64,000 nt of DNA. Origin: Flavobacterium tistrianum (GTDB taxonomy: Bacteria; Bacteroidota; Bacteroidia; Flavobacteriales; Flavobacteriaceae). The first letter of the stretch is position 1. Every line of letters begins with the position of its first letter. The stretch covers positions 1 through 64,000 of the forward strand of contig NZ_QJRH01000060.1 in NCBI RefSeq assembly GCF_003254545.1. Direction: 5' to 3'. Position numbers and translations under genes: made by a program. Shown here piece after piece: positions 43,860 through 52,728 of the stretch. Below the pieces are notes generated by a model. It worked only from the letters and a program-made list of their open reading frames with translations. It searched no databases and had not been told where the DNA came from.

Positions 43860-44042
43860 AAGGTTCAAAGTTGCAAAGGTTTTTTCACTGAAACTTTTAT
43901 TAAAGATTGAAATAAAAAAATCCGTTTATTATAAGTAATAAACGGATTTTTTTTGTTTGATATATTTTTGAGTTCCAGCGAAGTAAAGAATCCGCAAGGT
44001 GTTTCAGCTTTGAACCTCTGAGCCTTTGCAACTTTGAACCTT
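43860..44042. repeat. 183-bp element with 20-bp perfect terminal inverted repeats
   Basis: Ends aaggttcaaagttgcaaagg (43860-43879) and its exact complement (44023-44042). Inside lies the terminator at 43914-43954. It has MITE-like proportions but no transposase or visible target duplication. The right end touches the stop of the DUF5686 gene. Confidence 0.65.
43914..43954. terminator. Bidirectional terminator between CDF and DUF5686 genes
   Basis: Stem tccgtttatt/aataaacgga with an A-run before and a T-run after, so it works for both convergent genes. Confidence 0.85.
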
Positions 44043-44045
44043 AGC

Positions 44046-46535
44046 TTAATCCAACGCATTTAAGATTTTCAAGCCAAAAACTACTCCGTTTTGCTGAATG
44101 CCGCCTTGGTAAGAATGCACATAATCGATTCGGAATAATTTGAATTTTCCAAAACCTAGATTGTCTAAACCAACCGTAAATTCAGAATAGGGTTTTCGAT
44201 CAGGAATCGCTAAAGCGTGAAAACCAAGATTCATAGTCGATTTCAAAAGATTTAGCAGCGGAATTTTATTCATAATAAAACCAGTGTCGTTATACTCGGT
44301 GTGCATTTCAAAATAACTATCGTTTGTGCTGTTAGAATAATAAGGCATCATATTAAAAACGTTCAAATAGCGATCACTTGTTCCGATGTGAGTTTGATTT
44401 CCGTTGAAATGTCTATAATCAATAAATGAGATGTTTTCTGCATTAAAGAATTTTCCTCCTCTAAAATTGGTTCCTAAAAGACCTTTGTTGCCAAGTGATA
44501 AGTCATATTGAACAGAAGCGCCAATTCTTTCATATTCATATTTTTTTTCGCTTGCTGCGAAAGCTTTTTCAAATGCAAGATAAACCGTTGGATATTTGTC
44601 ATTTTTGATATTGAATCTTCCGTCAGGTCTTGAGATGTATTTACTTCCAAAATTGATTCTTGTTGTTACAAGAGCTTTAAACAAATGATGCTGATCAAAT
44701 GCTGGAGTTGTAAAATCGTTTGGCGCTAAAGGATTATTAGACGAATAAATATCATCTTTTTTAAAGAAAGAATAATCAGTTGTATTAAAAAGCGGTTTTC
44801 GCTGTTCGTAACCAATTTTTCCCGTAAGATTTATTCCATTTGCAATATCTTGTCCGTAATTGATTTCTACAAATTCTAGGTTATACAGCTTCATGTAATT
44901 GTCTTTAAAAAATAAAGAGCTTATAGAATTGACAAACTTACTAATAGGCTCCGCACTATTAAACTGAGCTGTTTTTGCACCACCAGAGCCCCAAATTGTA
45001 GCATAATTTATAGTGTTGAAACGATGGCTGAATTGGCCAATTGCACGAAAACGTTCGTCAGAAAAGCCATAATTGAAAGTGGTGCTTATAGAAGTGTTTG
45101 TTCCTTTTTCTTCATCCCATTTTCTGAAAGAAAAACCAGAATCCAGATTGAAACCCTGAACAGTATTAAAACTCAAAGAAGTAATATTTAAAAGGCCTTT
45201 ATAATCAAAAGAATATTTTTTAAATGTGTTTTTGTAATCATAACCCATTAATATATCCCAAACCTTAAACTTGTTGTTTTTAGCATCAATAGAATCAGTA
45301 TATTTTTTTGATTTTCTAATAGTCTGCAAACTGTCTTTTTTAGCATAATCATTACTTTCTTCAAGTGTTAACGGAATTGGCCGAATTTCATTCCAAAAAG
45401 CATCCTCTTTTTTATTGGCATTAAGTTCAAAAGCAACAATTTCATTTCCGAAAGTTTTCTTGTCAAAAGAATCGGGAAATTCATAATTCGAATAAACGTA
45501 ATTGAAGTTTCCAGAGAATTTTACTCCAAAAATGCCCGCGTTAAAAGAAAGCGTCTGAGCATTCTTAGACCAGATTTTGTTTTTGGTGTTATAACTAAAA
45601 CTCTGTTTTAAAGTCATCACTTCTGTAAATTCATTTTTCATTCGATATCCTTTAATGTCGAGATCAATGGCATAGATTGCAAAACTGTCATCTACAATAT
45701 AAATGTAGCCTTCAAAAACAGGTTCTTTATCTCGTTTCGGAATAACTTTGATTTTATTAATCTGCTGATTATTGTCGTCATAAAATGTACTTTCCAATTT
45801 ATATTTATAATAATTGAAAGCATTGTCGGCAATAGGAGAGATGAGTTTTACATCAAAATCTAATGTATTGTCATAAAAATCGTAAGTAGATAAGGCAGCC
45901 GTATTATAACTATAACCGCGATTGTTTCCTGAAATTTTAGAAGCGATGATTTTTTCTTTTAGTTTATCTGGTTTTTCAAAAGTCACTTTCGAAATCGTCT
46001 CAGATAAATACAGAATCCCTGTTCCTGTAGAATCTAAATTTGAAGCCATATCATCACCTAGATCTACTTTTTTGCCAAGGATTTTTTTAGGAAGATCTTT
46101 AACCTTAAACATTCCTTTCGAATAAAAATCGGCTGTATATCTTCCAGTTTTATCTGAGTTTTCCTTTTTATTTGCTATTGCACTTTTTATAATAGCATTT
46201 GCAGGATTATTTTTAGGATCAATGATCACTTCGTTCAATGCAAAACTTTCTTCTTGCAGGCTAACATCCATATTAACTATTCTTGTTGCGGCAAGAACCG
46301 TTATCTTTTTAGTTTTATACCCTAAATATTGAAAAGTGATGACGTTTCCTCCAATTTCTTTTACGTTAAGCTGATATTTTCCCTGTTCGTTTGTGGTTGT
46401 TCCAGCATAGGTGTTTTCTTCAAAAACGGATACAAATGGCAACGGATTTCCTTTGTCATCTGTTACAGTTCCTCTGATTTGAGCAAAATTAGAAAGCGAA
46501 AAAAATAAAAAGGCAAGTAAAGTATAGTTTCTCAT
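44046..46535 (-). CDS. DUF5686 outer-membrane protein with carboxypeptidase-regulatory domain
   Basis: 829 aa. Signal peptide (LLAFLFFSLSNFAQ), carboxypeptidase-regulatory-like domain about 20-105 (IRGTVTDDKGNPLPFVSVFE), then a large region with barrel-type strands ending in GVVFGLKIL. Includes ISGNNRGYSYNTAALSTYDFYDN and HRFNTINYATIWGSGG. Widely conserved in Bacteroidetes; function unknown, probably surface-exposed or barrel-forming. Single gene. Confidence 0.85.
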   Translation of the reverse strand: MRNYTLLAFLFFSLSNFAQIRGTVTDDKGNPLPFVSVFEENTYAGTTTNEQGKYQLNVKEIGGNVITFQYLGYKTKKITVLAATRIVNMDVSLQEESFALNEVIIDPKNNPANAIIKSAIANKKENSDKTGRYTADFYSKGMFKVKDLPKKILGKKVDLGDDMASNLDSTGTGILYLSETISKVTFEKPDKLKEKIIASKISGNNRGYSYNTAALSTYDFYDNTLDFDVKLISPIADNAFNYYKYKLESTFYDDNNQQINKIKVIPKRDKEPVFEGYIYIVDDSFAIYAIDLDIKGYRMKNEFTEVMTLKQSFSYNTKNKIWSKNAQTLSFNAGIFGVKFSGNFNYVYSNYEFPDSFDKKTFGNEIVAFELNANKKEDAFWNEIRPIPLTLEESNDYAKKDSLQTIRKSKKYTDSIDAKNNKFKVWDILMGYDYKNTFKKYSFDYKGLLNITSLSFNTVQGFNLDSGFSFRKWDEEKGTNTSISTTFNYGFSDERFRAIGQFSHRFNTINYATIWGSGGAKTAQFNSAEPISKFVNSISSLFFKDNYMKLYNLEFVEINYGQDIANGINLTGKIGYEQRKPLFNTTDYSFFKKDDIYSSNNPLAPNDFTTPAFDQHHLFKALVTTRINFGSKYISRPDGRFNIKNDKYPTVYLAFEKAFAASEKKYEYERIGASVQYDLSLGNKGLLGTNFRGGKFFNAENISFIDYRHFNGNQTHIGTSDRYLNVFNMMPYYSNSTNDSYFEMHTEYNDTGFIMNKIPLLNLLKSTMNLGFHALAIPDRKPYSEFTVGLDNLGFGKFKLFRIDYVHSYQGGIQQNGVVFGLKILNALD

Positions 46536-46661
46536 ACAAATGTGGTATATCTTACAAAAATATAATAAGTTAAATCTGAGCTTATTAATAATTTGTTAAA
46601 TTGAATGAGAGAGTTTATCATTCTGAGAGAAGTAGTTGTCTTCGCTCAGAATGACAATATG

Positions 46662-47075
46662 CTATAAAAAAGACTGAACAGCTAATTCGTAACTTTTTAG
46701 GCCAAATCCTAAAATAACGCCTTTTGCATTTCCAGATAAATACGATTGATGTCTAAAGCTTTCGCGTGCATAAGTGTTTGAAATATGAACCTCAATTACT
46801 GGTGTGGTAACGGCTTTCATGGCATCACCCAAGCCTATAGAAGTGTGGGTATAAGCACCAGCATTCAGAATAATTCCATCAAAAGTAAAACCAACTTCTT
46901 GGATTTTACCAATCAGTTCGCCTTCAATATTGCTTTGATAATAAGAAAGTTCAATGTTTGGGAATTTTTGCTTCAACGTTTCAAAATAGTCTTCAAAAGT
47001 CTGGCTTCCGTAAACTTCAGGTTCACGTTTCCCTAAAAGATTCAAATTTGGTCCGTTGATGATGCAGATTTTCAT
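46662..47075 (-). CDS. aroQ: Type II 3-dehydroquinate dehydratase
   Basis: 137 aa, shikimate pathway. INGPNLNLLGKREPEVYG (catalytic Tyr), SNIEGELIGKIQEV, ILNAGAYTHTSIGLGDAM and EVHISNTYARESFRH (catalytic His, Arg) are all present. Normal length for the dodecameric type II enzyme. Confidence 0.95.
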   Translation of the reverse strand: MKICIINGPNLNLLGKREPEVYGSQTFEDYFETLKQKFPNIELSYYQSNIEGELIGKIQEVGFTFDGIILNAGAYTHTSIGLGDAMKAVTTPVIEVHISNTYARESFRHQSYLSGNAKGVILGFGLKSYELAVQSFL

Positions 47076-47144
47076 ATGTGTTTTTATTTTGAGATATTGA
47101 CATTGCTATTGATTTTTGCAATTGTCATTGAACTTTGTAAAAAT

Positions 47145-47178
47145 AAAAAAACCGCACTAATAATTAGAGCGGTTTTTA
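47145..47178 (-). terminator. Terminator of the barrel gene at 47199
   Basis: Stem aaaaccgc/gcggtttt with T-run on the minus strand. Confidence 0.7.
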
Positions 47179-47198
47179 TAAAAGTATGTGATATTCTT

Positions 47199-47759
47199 TT
47201 AGAACATGTATCCAGCTGAAAGTTGGAATACAGAGTTTTTGAAATCAGCTTTATCTGAAATTTCTGTTAAGCCAATGCCGTAACGAGCCTGAACAAAAAG
47301 ACCTCCAACCACTTTTAATCCTAAACCTGCATTAAGAGAAAAGTCAAAAGTCTTTGGATCTGCAACATCAAATTCTTTTTTATTGCTAACAAGAAATGAT
47401 GCCTGTGGACCAAGTTCTAAGCTAAGAGATTTAGTCATATAGATTTTTGCCATTACGGGAATAGCAATATATCCCATTTCATTTTTAAACTCTGAAACAG
47501 CATTTTTATAAGTTGCTCCTTGAGTAGTATATAAAAGCTCTGGTTGAATTGAGAATTTTTCTAATAATTTAAGTTCTGCGACAAGACCTGCATGGTAGCT
47601 TGTAATACCATCTTTGTCTACAGAAATTCCATTAAAGTCAGAACCTCCTGTTTGGTTAGCGAAGTTAACCCCTGCTTTGACCCCGATTTGTACAAATTGT
47701 GCGTTTACTGCCGCTGATGTTGCAATGAACATTACAGCTGCTAAAAGTATTTTCTTCAT
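47199..47759 (-). CDS. Outer-membrane beta-barrel, PorT/porin-like
   Basis: 186 aa. Signal peptide (LLAAVMFIATSAAVNAQ) and eight-strand barrel pattern: VQIGVKAGVNFANQTGG, YHAGLVAELKLLEKFSIQPEL, LLYTTQGATYK, GYIAIPVMAKIYM, LELGPQASFL, VQARYGIGLTEI, ending in LSAGYMF. Same family as the genes at 48759 and, more distantly, 48051 and 49498. Divergent from the one at 48051 across 291 bases. Confidence 0.88.
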   Translation of the reverse strand: MKKILLAAVMFIATSAAVNAQFVQIGVKAGVNFANQTGGSDFNGISVDKDGITSYHAGLVAELKLLEKFSIQPELLYTTQGATYKNAVSEFKNEMGYIAIPVMAKIYMTKSLSLELGPQASFLVSNKKEFDVADPKTFDFSLNAGLGLKVVGGLFVQARYGIGLTEISDKADFKNSVFQLSAGYMF

Positions 47760-48050
47760 AAAAAGGTTTTTAAAAATTGGTATTTTAAAATGTTATTTAA
47801 AGTTCAAAACTACATATTTAGGATTTTATTGCCTTATAATTTGGATTAAATAATTACTAAAATTCCCACTCAAAATGCTTTTTCTTGTCTAAAAAACGTC
47901 CTTTTTTATTTTAAATATTTGATTTTCAATCAGTCTCTATTGACTTTATTTTTGTCTTATTTTAATACTTTTTAAACTTATTGAGATGCATGTTTTGTAA
48001 GTCTAATCTTAGTTTTGTGAAGTATTAATCGAATAATATTTTAAAAAATT
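47760..48050. promoter_or_regulatory. Divergent promoter region of the barrel genes
   Basis: AT-rich, no gene. TAGTTTTG at 48010-48017 fits the -7 consensus for the gene at 48051; the nearest TTG (47981-47983) is 26 bases away, longer than usual. Confidence 0.4.
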
Positions 48051-48557
48051 ATGAAAAAAATTGTTTTAGCTGCTATTGCAGTACTATCTTTTGGATGGGC
48101 TAATGCTCAAGAACAAACAGCAAAAGGAAAATGGTTAATTGAAGCTAATACTGGTTTTGGCTCTGGTGTTGGAAGTACTAGTTTTGGTTTAGCATCAGCG
48201 GATGGTGAAACTCAATGGAACATTGGTGCAGAAGGTGGATACTTTTTAGCTGATAATCTAGCGGTGAAAGTTGGTTTAGGATATGGTGATGAAGGTCACG
48301 ATTCAAGCACTTTCGCTTATAAACTAGGGGCTAAGTATTATTTGGCAAATAAATTTCCATTAGAACTTTCTTATAATGGCGTTAGTTACAAAGGAGCTGA
48401 CGAAAATCCTTCTTACCTTGGTTTACAAGGAGGTTATGCATGGTTTATTGGGAAAAATGTTTCTGTTGAACCAGGAGTTCGTTATAATGTTTCATTGAAT
48501 GATGATTATTATAAAAGTGTATTCCAATTCAATGTTGGTTTCGCTTTACACTTCTAA
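48051..48557 (+). CDS. Outer-membrane beta-barrel protein
   Basis: 168 aa. Signal peptide (VLAAIAVLSFGWANAQ). Barrel strands WLIEANTGFGSG, NIGAEGGYFLADNLAVKVGLGYG, FAYKLGAKYYLANKFPLELSYNG, YLGLQGGYAWFIGKNVSVEPGVRY, ending FQFNVGFALHF. Small OmpW/OmpA-barrel-like protein; role unknown. First of three tandem plus-strand barrel genes, each with its own terminator. Confidence 0.85.
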   Translation: MKKIVLAAIAVLSFGWANAQEQTAKGKWLIEANTGFGSGVGSTSFGLASADGETQWNIGAEGGYFLADNLAVKVGLGYGDEGHDSSTFAYKLGAKYYLANKFPLELSYNGVSYKGADENPSYLGLQGGYAWFIGKNVSVEPGVRYNVSLNDDYYKSVFQFNVGFALHF

Positions 48558-48580
48558 TATTTAGTTAATAGTGTTTTTTT

Positions 48581-48611
48581 GAGAGCCTTTCCAGAAATGG
48601 AAAGGCTTTTG
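48581..48611 (+). terminator. Terminator after the first plus-strand barrel gene
   Basis: Stem gcctttcc/ggaaaggc, then an interrupted T-run. Confidence 0.65.
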
Positions 48612-48719
48612 CTTTTATTAGTTTTAAATTTCCAGCTAATTCATGTTGTCTTAACAATTAGTGTAATAGTTACTATTTTATTTGTTAAATTCCTAATATA
48701 CATTTATGAAGAATATTTT

Positions 48720-48727
48720 TATATTTG
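48720..48727 (+). promoter_or_regulatory. -7 element of the barrel gene at 48759
   Basis: TATATTTG, preceded 39 bases upstream by tttgttaaatt. The same pair, at a spacing of 37, occurs before the next gene (49425 and 49462), indicating duplicated control regions. Confidence 0.5.
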
Positions 48728-48758
48728 ACCCAATTAATTTAACCCAAAACAAATTAGA

Positions 48759-49340
48759 ATGAAAAAAATTATTTTATCTGCCATTGCAATTATGGCTTTT
48801 GCATTCACTAATGCACAGTCAACAAGATTTGGAGTAAAAGGAGGTCTTAACATTTCAAGTATTGTTGGAGGAGATGTAGACAATAGTAAATCATTAGTAG
48901 GATTTCATATTGGTGGTTTAGCAGAAATCCATGTAGTTGAAAAGTTTTTTATTCAGCCTGAGCTTTTATTCTCTGCTCAAGGAGCTAAATTTGATGGACC
49001 TTTTGGATCTGACGCAGACTTAAAATTAAATTATTTAAACATTCCAGTATTAGCAAAATATTACATTGTTGACAAGAAGTTTAGTGTAGAAGCTGGTCCA
49101 CAACTGGGTATTTTATTATCAGCTAAATCAGATGGAGAAGATTTCAAAGATTATACAAGATCAACAGATTTAGGCTTTAATTTAGGAGCTGGTTATGATT
49201 TTACTGAAAATTTCTTTGTAGGTCTTCGTTACACTATCGGTTTGTCTCCTATTTCTGATAGAGATATTGATGATTCAGAAGATTACTATGATAGCGCAAA
49301 AAATGGTAATTTTCAGATTTCTTTAGGTTATAAATTCTAA
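48759..49340 (+). CDS. Outer-membrane beta-barrel, PorT/porin-like
   Basis: 193 aa. Signal peptide (ILSAIAIMAFAFTNAQ), then TRFGVKGGLNISSIVGG, GFHIGGLAEIHVVEKFFIQPE, LLFSAQGAKFDG, LNIPVLAKYYIVDKKFSVEAG, FFVGLRYTIGLSPIS, ending LGYKF. Close in order and motifs to the barrel at 47199 (VKAGVNF/VKGGLNI, YGIGLTEI/YTIGLSPI). Role unknown. Confidence 0.88.
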   Translation: MKKIILSAIAIMAFAFTNAQSTRFGVKGGLNISSIVGGDVDNSKSLVGFHIGGLAEIHVVEKFFIQPELLFSAQGAKFDGPFGSDADLKLNYLNIPVLAKYYIVDKKFSVEAGPQLGILLSAKSDGEDFKDYTRSTDLGFNLGAGYDFTENFFVGLRYTIGLSPISDRDIDDSEDYYDSAKNGNFQISLGYKF

Positions 49341-49360
49341 TTGAAATTTAAAATATTTAA

Positions 49361-49390
49361 AGAACCTTCCTGTAATGGAAGGTTTTTTTA
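49361..49390 (+). terminator. Terminator after the second plus-strand barrel gene
   Basis: Stem aaccttcc/ggaaggtt with T-run. Confidence 0.85.
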
Positions 49391-49497
49391 TGGCCCTAAA
49401 TCTTTTAAAATAAATCCTATTTTATTTGTTAAATTAAAGTGATGTTTATTGAGTATATTTTTATATTTGGCTAAACTATTTAATCAAAACAAATAAA

Positions 49498-50004
49498 ATG
49501 AAGAAATTTTTTTTATCTGCGATTGCAGTTATGGCATTTGGTTTTGCAAATGCACAAGATGGAAACTTTAAGGTTGGAGCTCACGCCGGTGTCGTTCTAG
49601 GTGATTTAAAAGATTCCTATTCTGCGAATTTAGGTATTGATGTTGCATATCTGTGGAATGTTACTGATAAATTTAGCGTTGGTGCAACTACAGGTTATAC
49701 CGCTTATGTTCCTAAATCTGATAATTATGATTATGGGAATGTATCATACAGAATCAAAAGTCCTAATGCTGGTTTTGTTCCATTAGCAGCAACTGCACAA
49801 TACTCGATAACAGATAATTTGTTTGTTGGTGCTGATTTAGGTTATGCAGTTTATGCATCAAGCGGTAGTGGAAATGGAGGAGTTTTGTATCAGCCTAAAT
49901 TTGGTTATCAGAATGAAAAAATTGAATTGTTTGCTTCTTATAAAGGAATATCTGATGATGCTACTCTATCTTCTTTAAATATTGGATTTAATTATAAATT
50001 CTAA
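49498..50004 (+). CDS. Outer-membrane beta-barrel protein
   Basis: 168 aa. Signal peptide (FLSAIAVMAFGFANAQ) nearly identical to those of the two preceding genes. Strands FKVGAHAGVVLGDL, ANLGIDVAYLWNVTDKFSVGATTGY, AATAQYSITDNLFVGADLGYAVYA, ending NIGFNYKF. A small barrel of the same expansion. TATATTTG at 49462-49469 is its likely -7 element. Confidence 0.86.
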   Translation: MKKFFLSAIAVMAFGFANAQDGNFKVGAHAGVVLGDLKDSYSANLGIDVAYLWNVTDKFSVGATTGYTAYVPKSDNYDYGNVSYRIKSPNAGFVPLAATAQYSITDNLFVGADLGYAVYASSGSGNGGVLYQPKFGYQNEKIELFASYKGISDDATLSSLNIGFNYKF

Positions 50005-50024
50005 TTTGAATTTTAAAATATTTG

Positions 50025-50056
50025 AAAAACCTTCCTTTTTTAAGGAAGGTTTTTTT
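50025..50056 (+). terminator. Terminator after the third plus-strand barrel gene
   Basis: Stem aaaaccttcctt/aaggaaggtttt with T-run. Confidence 0.85.
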
Positions 50057-50084
50057 ATGCCAAAAAATTACTTACTTTGTACAT

Positions 50085-50981
50085 ATGAATTGGAGCAGAT
50101 ATATAAAAGATTATCAGTCATACTTGAGGATTGAGAGAGGTTTGTCTAAAAATACAATAGAAAACTATGGCTTTGATATCGAGCGTTTATGTCTTTTTTT
50201 GGAAACCAATCAGATTGATGTTTCTCCTATAAAAATTTCCGATGAAACTTTACAGCAGTTTATTTATTCGGTAGCTAAGGAGGTAAATCCGAGATCACAG
50301 GCAAGGATTATTTCTGGACTTAAAAGTTTTTTTAATTATCTGGTTTTTGAAGATTATAGAAATGATAATCCTTTAGAATTAATTGAAGCTCCAAAAACAG
50401 GCCGTAAATTGCCAGATACTTTATCACTTCAGGAAATTGATGCCCTTATTGAAACAATCGATTTAAGTACTAATGAAGGCGAGAGAAACAGAGCAATGCT
50501 CGAAACTTTGTATGGTTGCGGATTACGTGTTTCTGAATTGATTACACTTAAAATTTCAGATCTTTTTTTTGATGAAGGCTTTATTAAAATTACGGGTAAA
50601 GGAAATAAGGAAAGGTTTGTTCCAATAGGCTCATTGACTCAAAAATATATCGATATTTATAAAAATGCGGTACGTTCAAATCTCAATATTAAAAAAGGAG
50701 CTGAAGACACTTTGTTTTTGAATCGACGTGGGAATCAATTGACTCGTGCAATGGTTTTTACTATCATTAAAGATCTTGCTCAAAAAATGGGACTTAAAAA
50801 AAGTATTAGTCCGCATACTTTGAGACATTCTTTTGCGACTCATCTACTTGAAAATGGCGCTGACTTGAGATCAATTCAATTAATGCTTGGTCATGAATCT
50901 ATTACAACAACTGAAATTTATGTGCATTTGGATCGCAGTTTCTTAAAAGAAGTAATGTATAGTTTTCATCCTAGAAAATAA
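50085..50981 (+). CDS. xerD: Tyrosine recombinase XerD
   Basis: 298 aa from the ATG at 50085; the open frame begins at 50022 but that part crosses the terminator of the previous gene. N-terminal core-binding domain (YLRIERGLSKNTIENY) and catalytic domain with Arg in GCGLRVSELI, Lys in ITGKGNKERFVP, His-x-x-Arg in HTLRHSFATHL, His in LGHESI and Tyr in TTEIYVHL. Resolves chromosome dimers at dif with XerC. Housekeeping type, no sign of a mobile element. Confidence 0.93.
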   Translation: MNWSRYIKDYQSYLRIERGLSKNTIENYGFDIERLCLFLETNQIDVSPIKISDETLQQFIYSVAKEVNPRSQARIISGLKSFFNYLVFEDYRNDNPLELIEAPKTGRKLPDTLSLQEIDALIETIDLSTNEGERNRAMLETLYGCGLRVSELITLKISDLFFDEGFIKITGKGNKERFVPIGSLTQKYIDIYKNAVRSNLNIKKGAEDTLFLNRRGNQLTRAMVFTIIKDLAQKMGLKKSISPHTLRHSFATHLLENGADLRSIQLMLGHESITTTEIYVHLDRSFLKEVMYSFHPRK

Positions 50982-51135
50982 ATTATTTTTACATATAGTT
51001 ATGTTTTTGTTGTTTAAATTTATTATATTGTGTTAAATTTTTGTTTAAAATAAAGTAAAAAGTAGTAAAAACTGAGTTTTGTTTTTTGCTTTTCTGAATA
51101 AGTTCGAATATCTTATTTACAAAAAATAGTAGTAT

Positions 51136-52656
51136 ATGGTTTTTGATTTATATGGAAATGAAGATTGCTTAGAGGTAAATAATTTTTATAAAAAATTGTT
51201 GGCCGAAATGCCTGACCTGCTTTTTCAGTTTGTTATTGATACTGATAATAATTACACATTTCCTCTTGTAAGCAAATCGGCAGATGAAATATTTGAACTT
51301 TCTTCGGAGGATTTTAATAATGATATTAAGTTTATAGTTTACGATCGAATTTTACCGCAGGATCGTGAACTTTTTTTTCAGTCTTTAGTCAAAGCAAGAA
51401 AAGAAATAAAACCTTGGGAAATTGAATTTAGAGCTACTCTTCCTAAAAAAGGAATTCGATGGTTTAAAATTGCAGCAAAAACAGAATCTGCGACAAATGA
51501 AAATGTAATTTTTTATGGTCATGTTTCGGATATTACTGAACTAAAAGATAAAGAAGAAAAGCTTAGAATTTCTGAAGAGCGTTTTCAGTTTGCCCTAGAT
51601 GCTTCCACAGCTGGAATTTGGGATTGGGATATGGTAACAAATAGGGTTTTTTATTCTTCTCTCTCTCTTAAAATTTTAGAGCTAGAATCGGCTGATATTT
51701 TTGATGATCCAGAACGATGGGATAAAATTGTGCATCCAGATGATCTTCCAAAATATTATTCAGACATACATGAACATTTTGATAATAAAATTCCGTTTTA
51801 CGAAAATTATCATCGTGTAATGACTTCTAGCGGTAATTATAAATGGATTTTGGATCGTGGAAAAGTAATTAAACGTGATGAAAATGGAAAGCCTTTGCGT
51901 GTGATTGGGACGCATACAGATGTTTCGGCTCAGAAAGAAAAAGAGCTGGAGCTTATGAAAACAATGAAGCTTTATAGCGATCAAAATAGCCGTTTATTGA
52001 ATTTTTCGCATATTGTTTCTCATAATTTAAATACACAAGCTGGAAATATTAAATCTATCTTAGATCTTATTGATGCAGATGTTAGTAAGCAAACGGTAAC
52101 AGAAATGCTGGAATATTTGCGTACTGTTTCTAATGATTTGAATGAGACTATTTTAAATCTTACCCAAATTGTAAAAACACAGAGTAATATCAATATTGCA
52201 GTTGTTCCATTAAAACTTTGCGAGTATATCGAGAAAACTATTTCGACTATTAAAGGATATCATCAACAGCGAAAGGTTACTATTATAAACAATGTTCCGA
52301 AGTATTTAACGATTAATTTTAATCCGGCTTATATGGAAAGTGTTTTGTTGAATTTTACAACAAACGCGATTAAATATGCGCATCCTGATCGAGATCCCGT
52401 AATTACTTTTGATTTTGCAATTGAACCTGAAGGTTATAAATCGCTTAAAATTACAGATAATGGTCTAGGAATTGATTTGAAAATTTATGGTGACTTATTA
52501 TTCGGGATGTATAAAACTTTTCATAAGCATGAAGAAGCTAGAGGTATTGGCTTATACATTACAAGAAATCAAATTGAGGCAATGAAAGGAACGGTTGAAG
52601 TAGAAAGTGAAGTAGGAGTAGGAACAAGTTTTAAAATCATTTTTAATGATATGTAG
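51136..52656 (+). CDS. Orphan PAS-domain sensor histidine kinase
   Basis: 506 aa, no membrane segment or signal peptide. PAS domain about 10-135, second PAS with PAC about 145-275 (RFQFALDASTAGIWDWDM; GNYKWILDRGKVIKRDENGKP), dimerisation helix with the phosphorylated His in FSHIVSHNLNTQAGNIKSIL (near 296), and ATPase domain about 390-506 (LNFTTNAIKYAHPDRDP; DNGLGIDL; GIGLYITRNQIEAM). A cytoplasmic sensor. No response regulator adjoins it. Confidence 0.9.
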   Translation: MVFDLYGNEDCLEVNNFYKKLLAEMPDLLFQFVIDTDNNYTFPLVSKSADEIFELSSEDFNNDIKFIVYDRILPQDRELFFQSLVKARKEIKPWEIEFRATLPKKGIRWFKIAAKTESATNENVIFYGHVSDITELKDKEEKLRISEERFQFALDASTAGIWDWDMVTNRVFYSSLSLKILELESADIFDDPERWDKIVHPDDLPKYYSDIHEHFDNKIPFYENYHRVMTSSGNYKWILDRGKVIKRDENGKPLRVIGTHTDVSAQKEKELELMKTMKLYSDQNSRLLNFSHIVSHNLNTQAGNIKSILDLIDADVSKQTVTEMLEYLRTVSNDLNETILNLTQIVKTQSNINIAVVPLKLCEYIEKTISTIKGYHQQRKVTIINNVPKYLTINFNPAYMESVLLNFTTNAIKYAHPDRDPVITFDFAIEPEGYKSLKITDNGLGIDLKIYGDLLFGMYKTFHKHEEARGIGLYITRNQIEAMKGTVEVESEVGVGTSFKIIFNDM

Positions 52657-52680
52657 ACGTTTTGGATACTAGAAAAAAAA

Positions 52681-52712
52681 TAAAGGCTGTCAGTTGACAG
52701 CCTTTATTTTTT
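52681..52712. terminator. Bidirectional terminator between the kinase and rny
   Basis: Perfect 12-bp stem taaaggctgtca/tgacagccttta around a 2-base centre, with flanking A and T runs. Confidence 0.85.
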
Positions 52713-52728
52713 ATGTATACTCCTTAGA

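Noticed and set aside
50022..50084. Extended N-terminus of XerD
   Set aside because: The added codons cross the terminator of the preceding barrel gene, while the ATG at 50085 begins the family's usual N-terminus.
50085..50981. Tyrosine recombinase as integrase of a mobile element
   Set aside because: Length and motifs fit housekeeping XerD; flanks are ordinary genes with no tRNA, att repeats or cargo.
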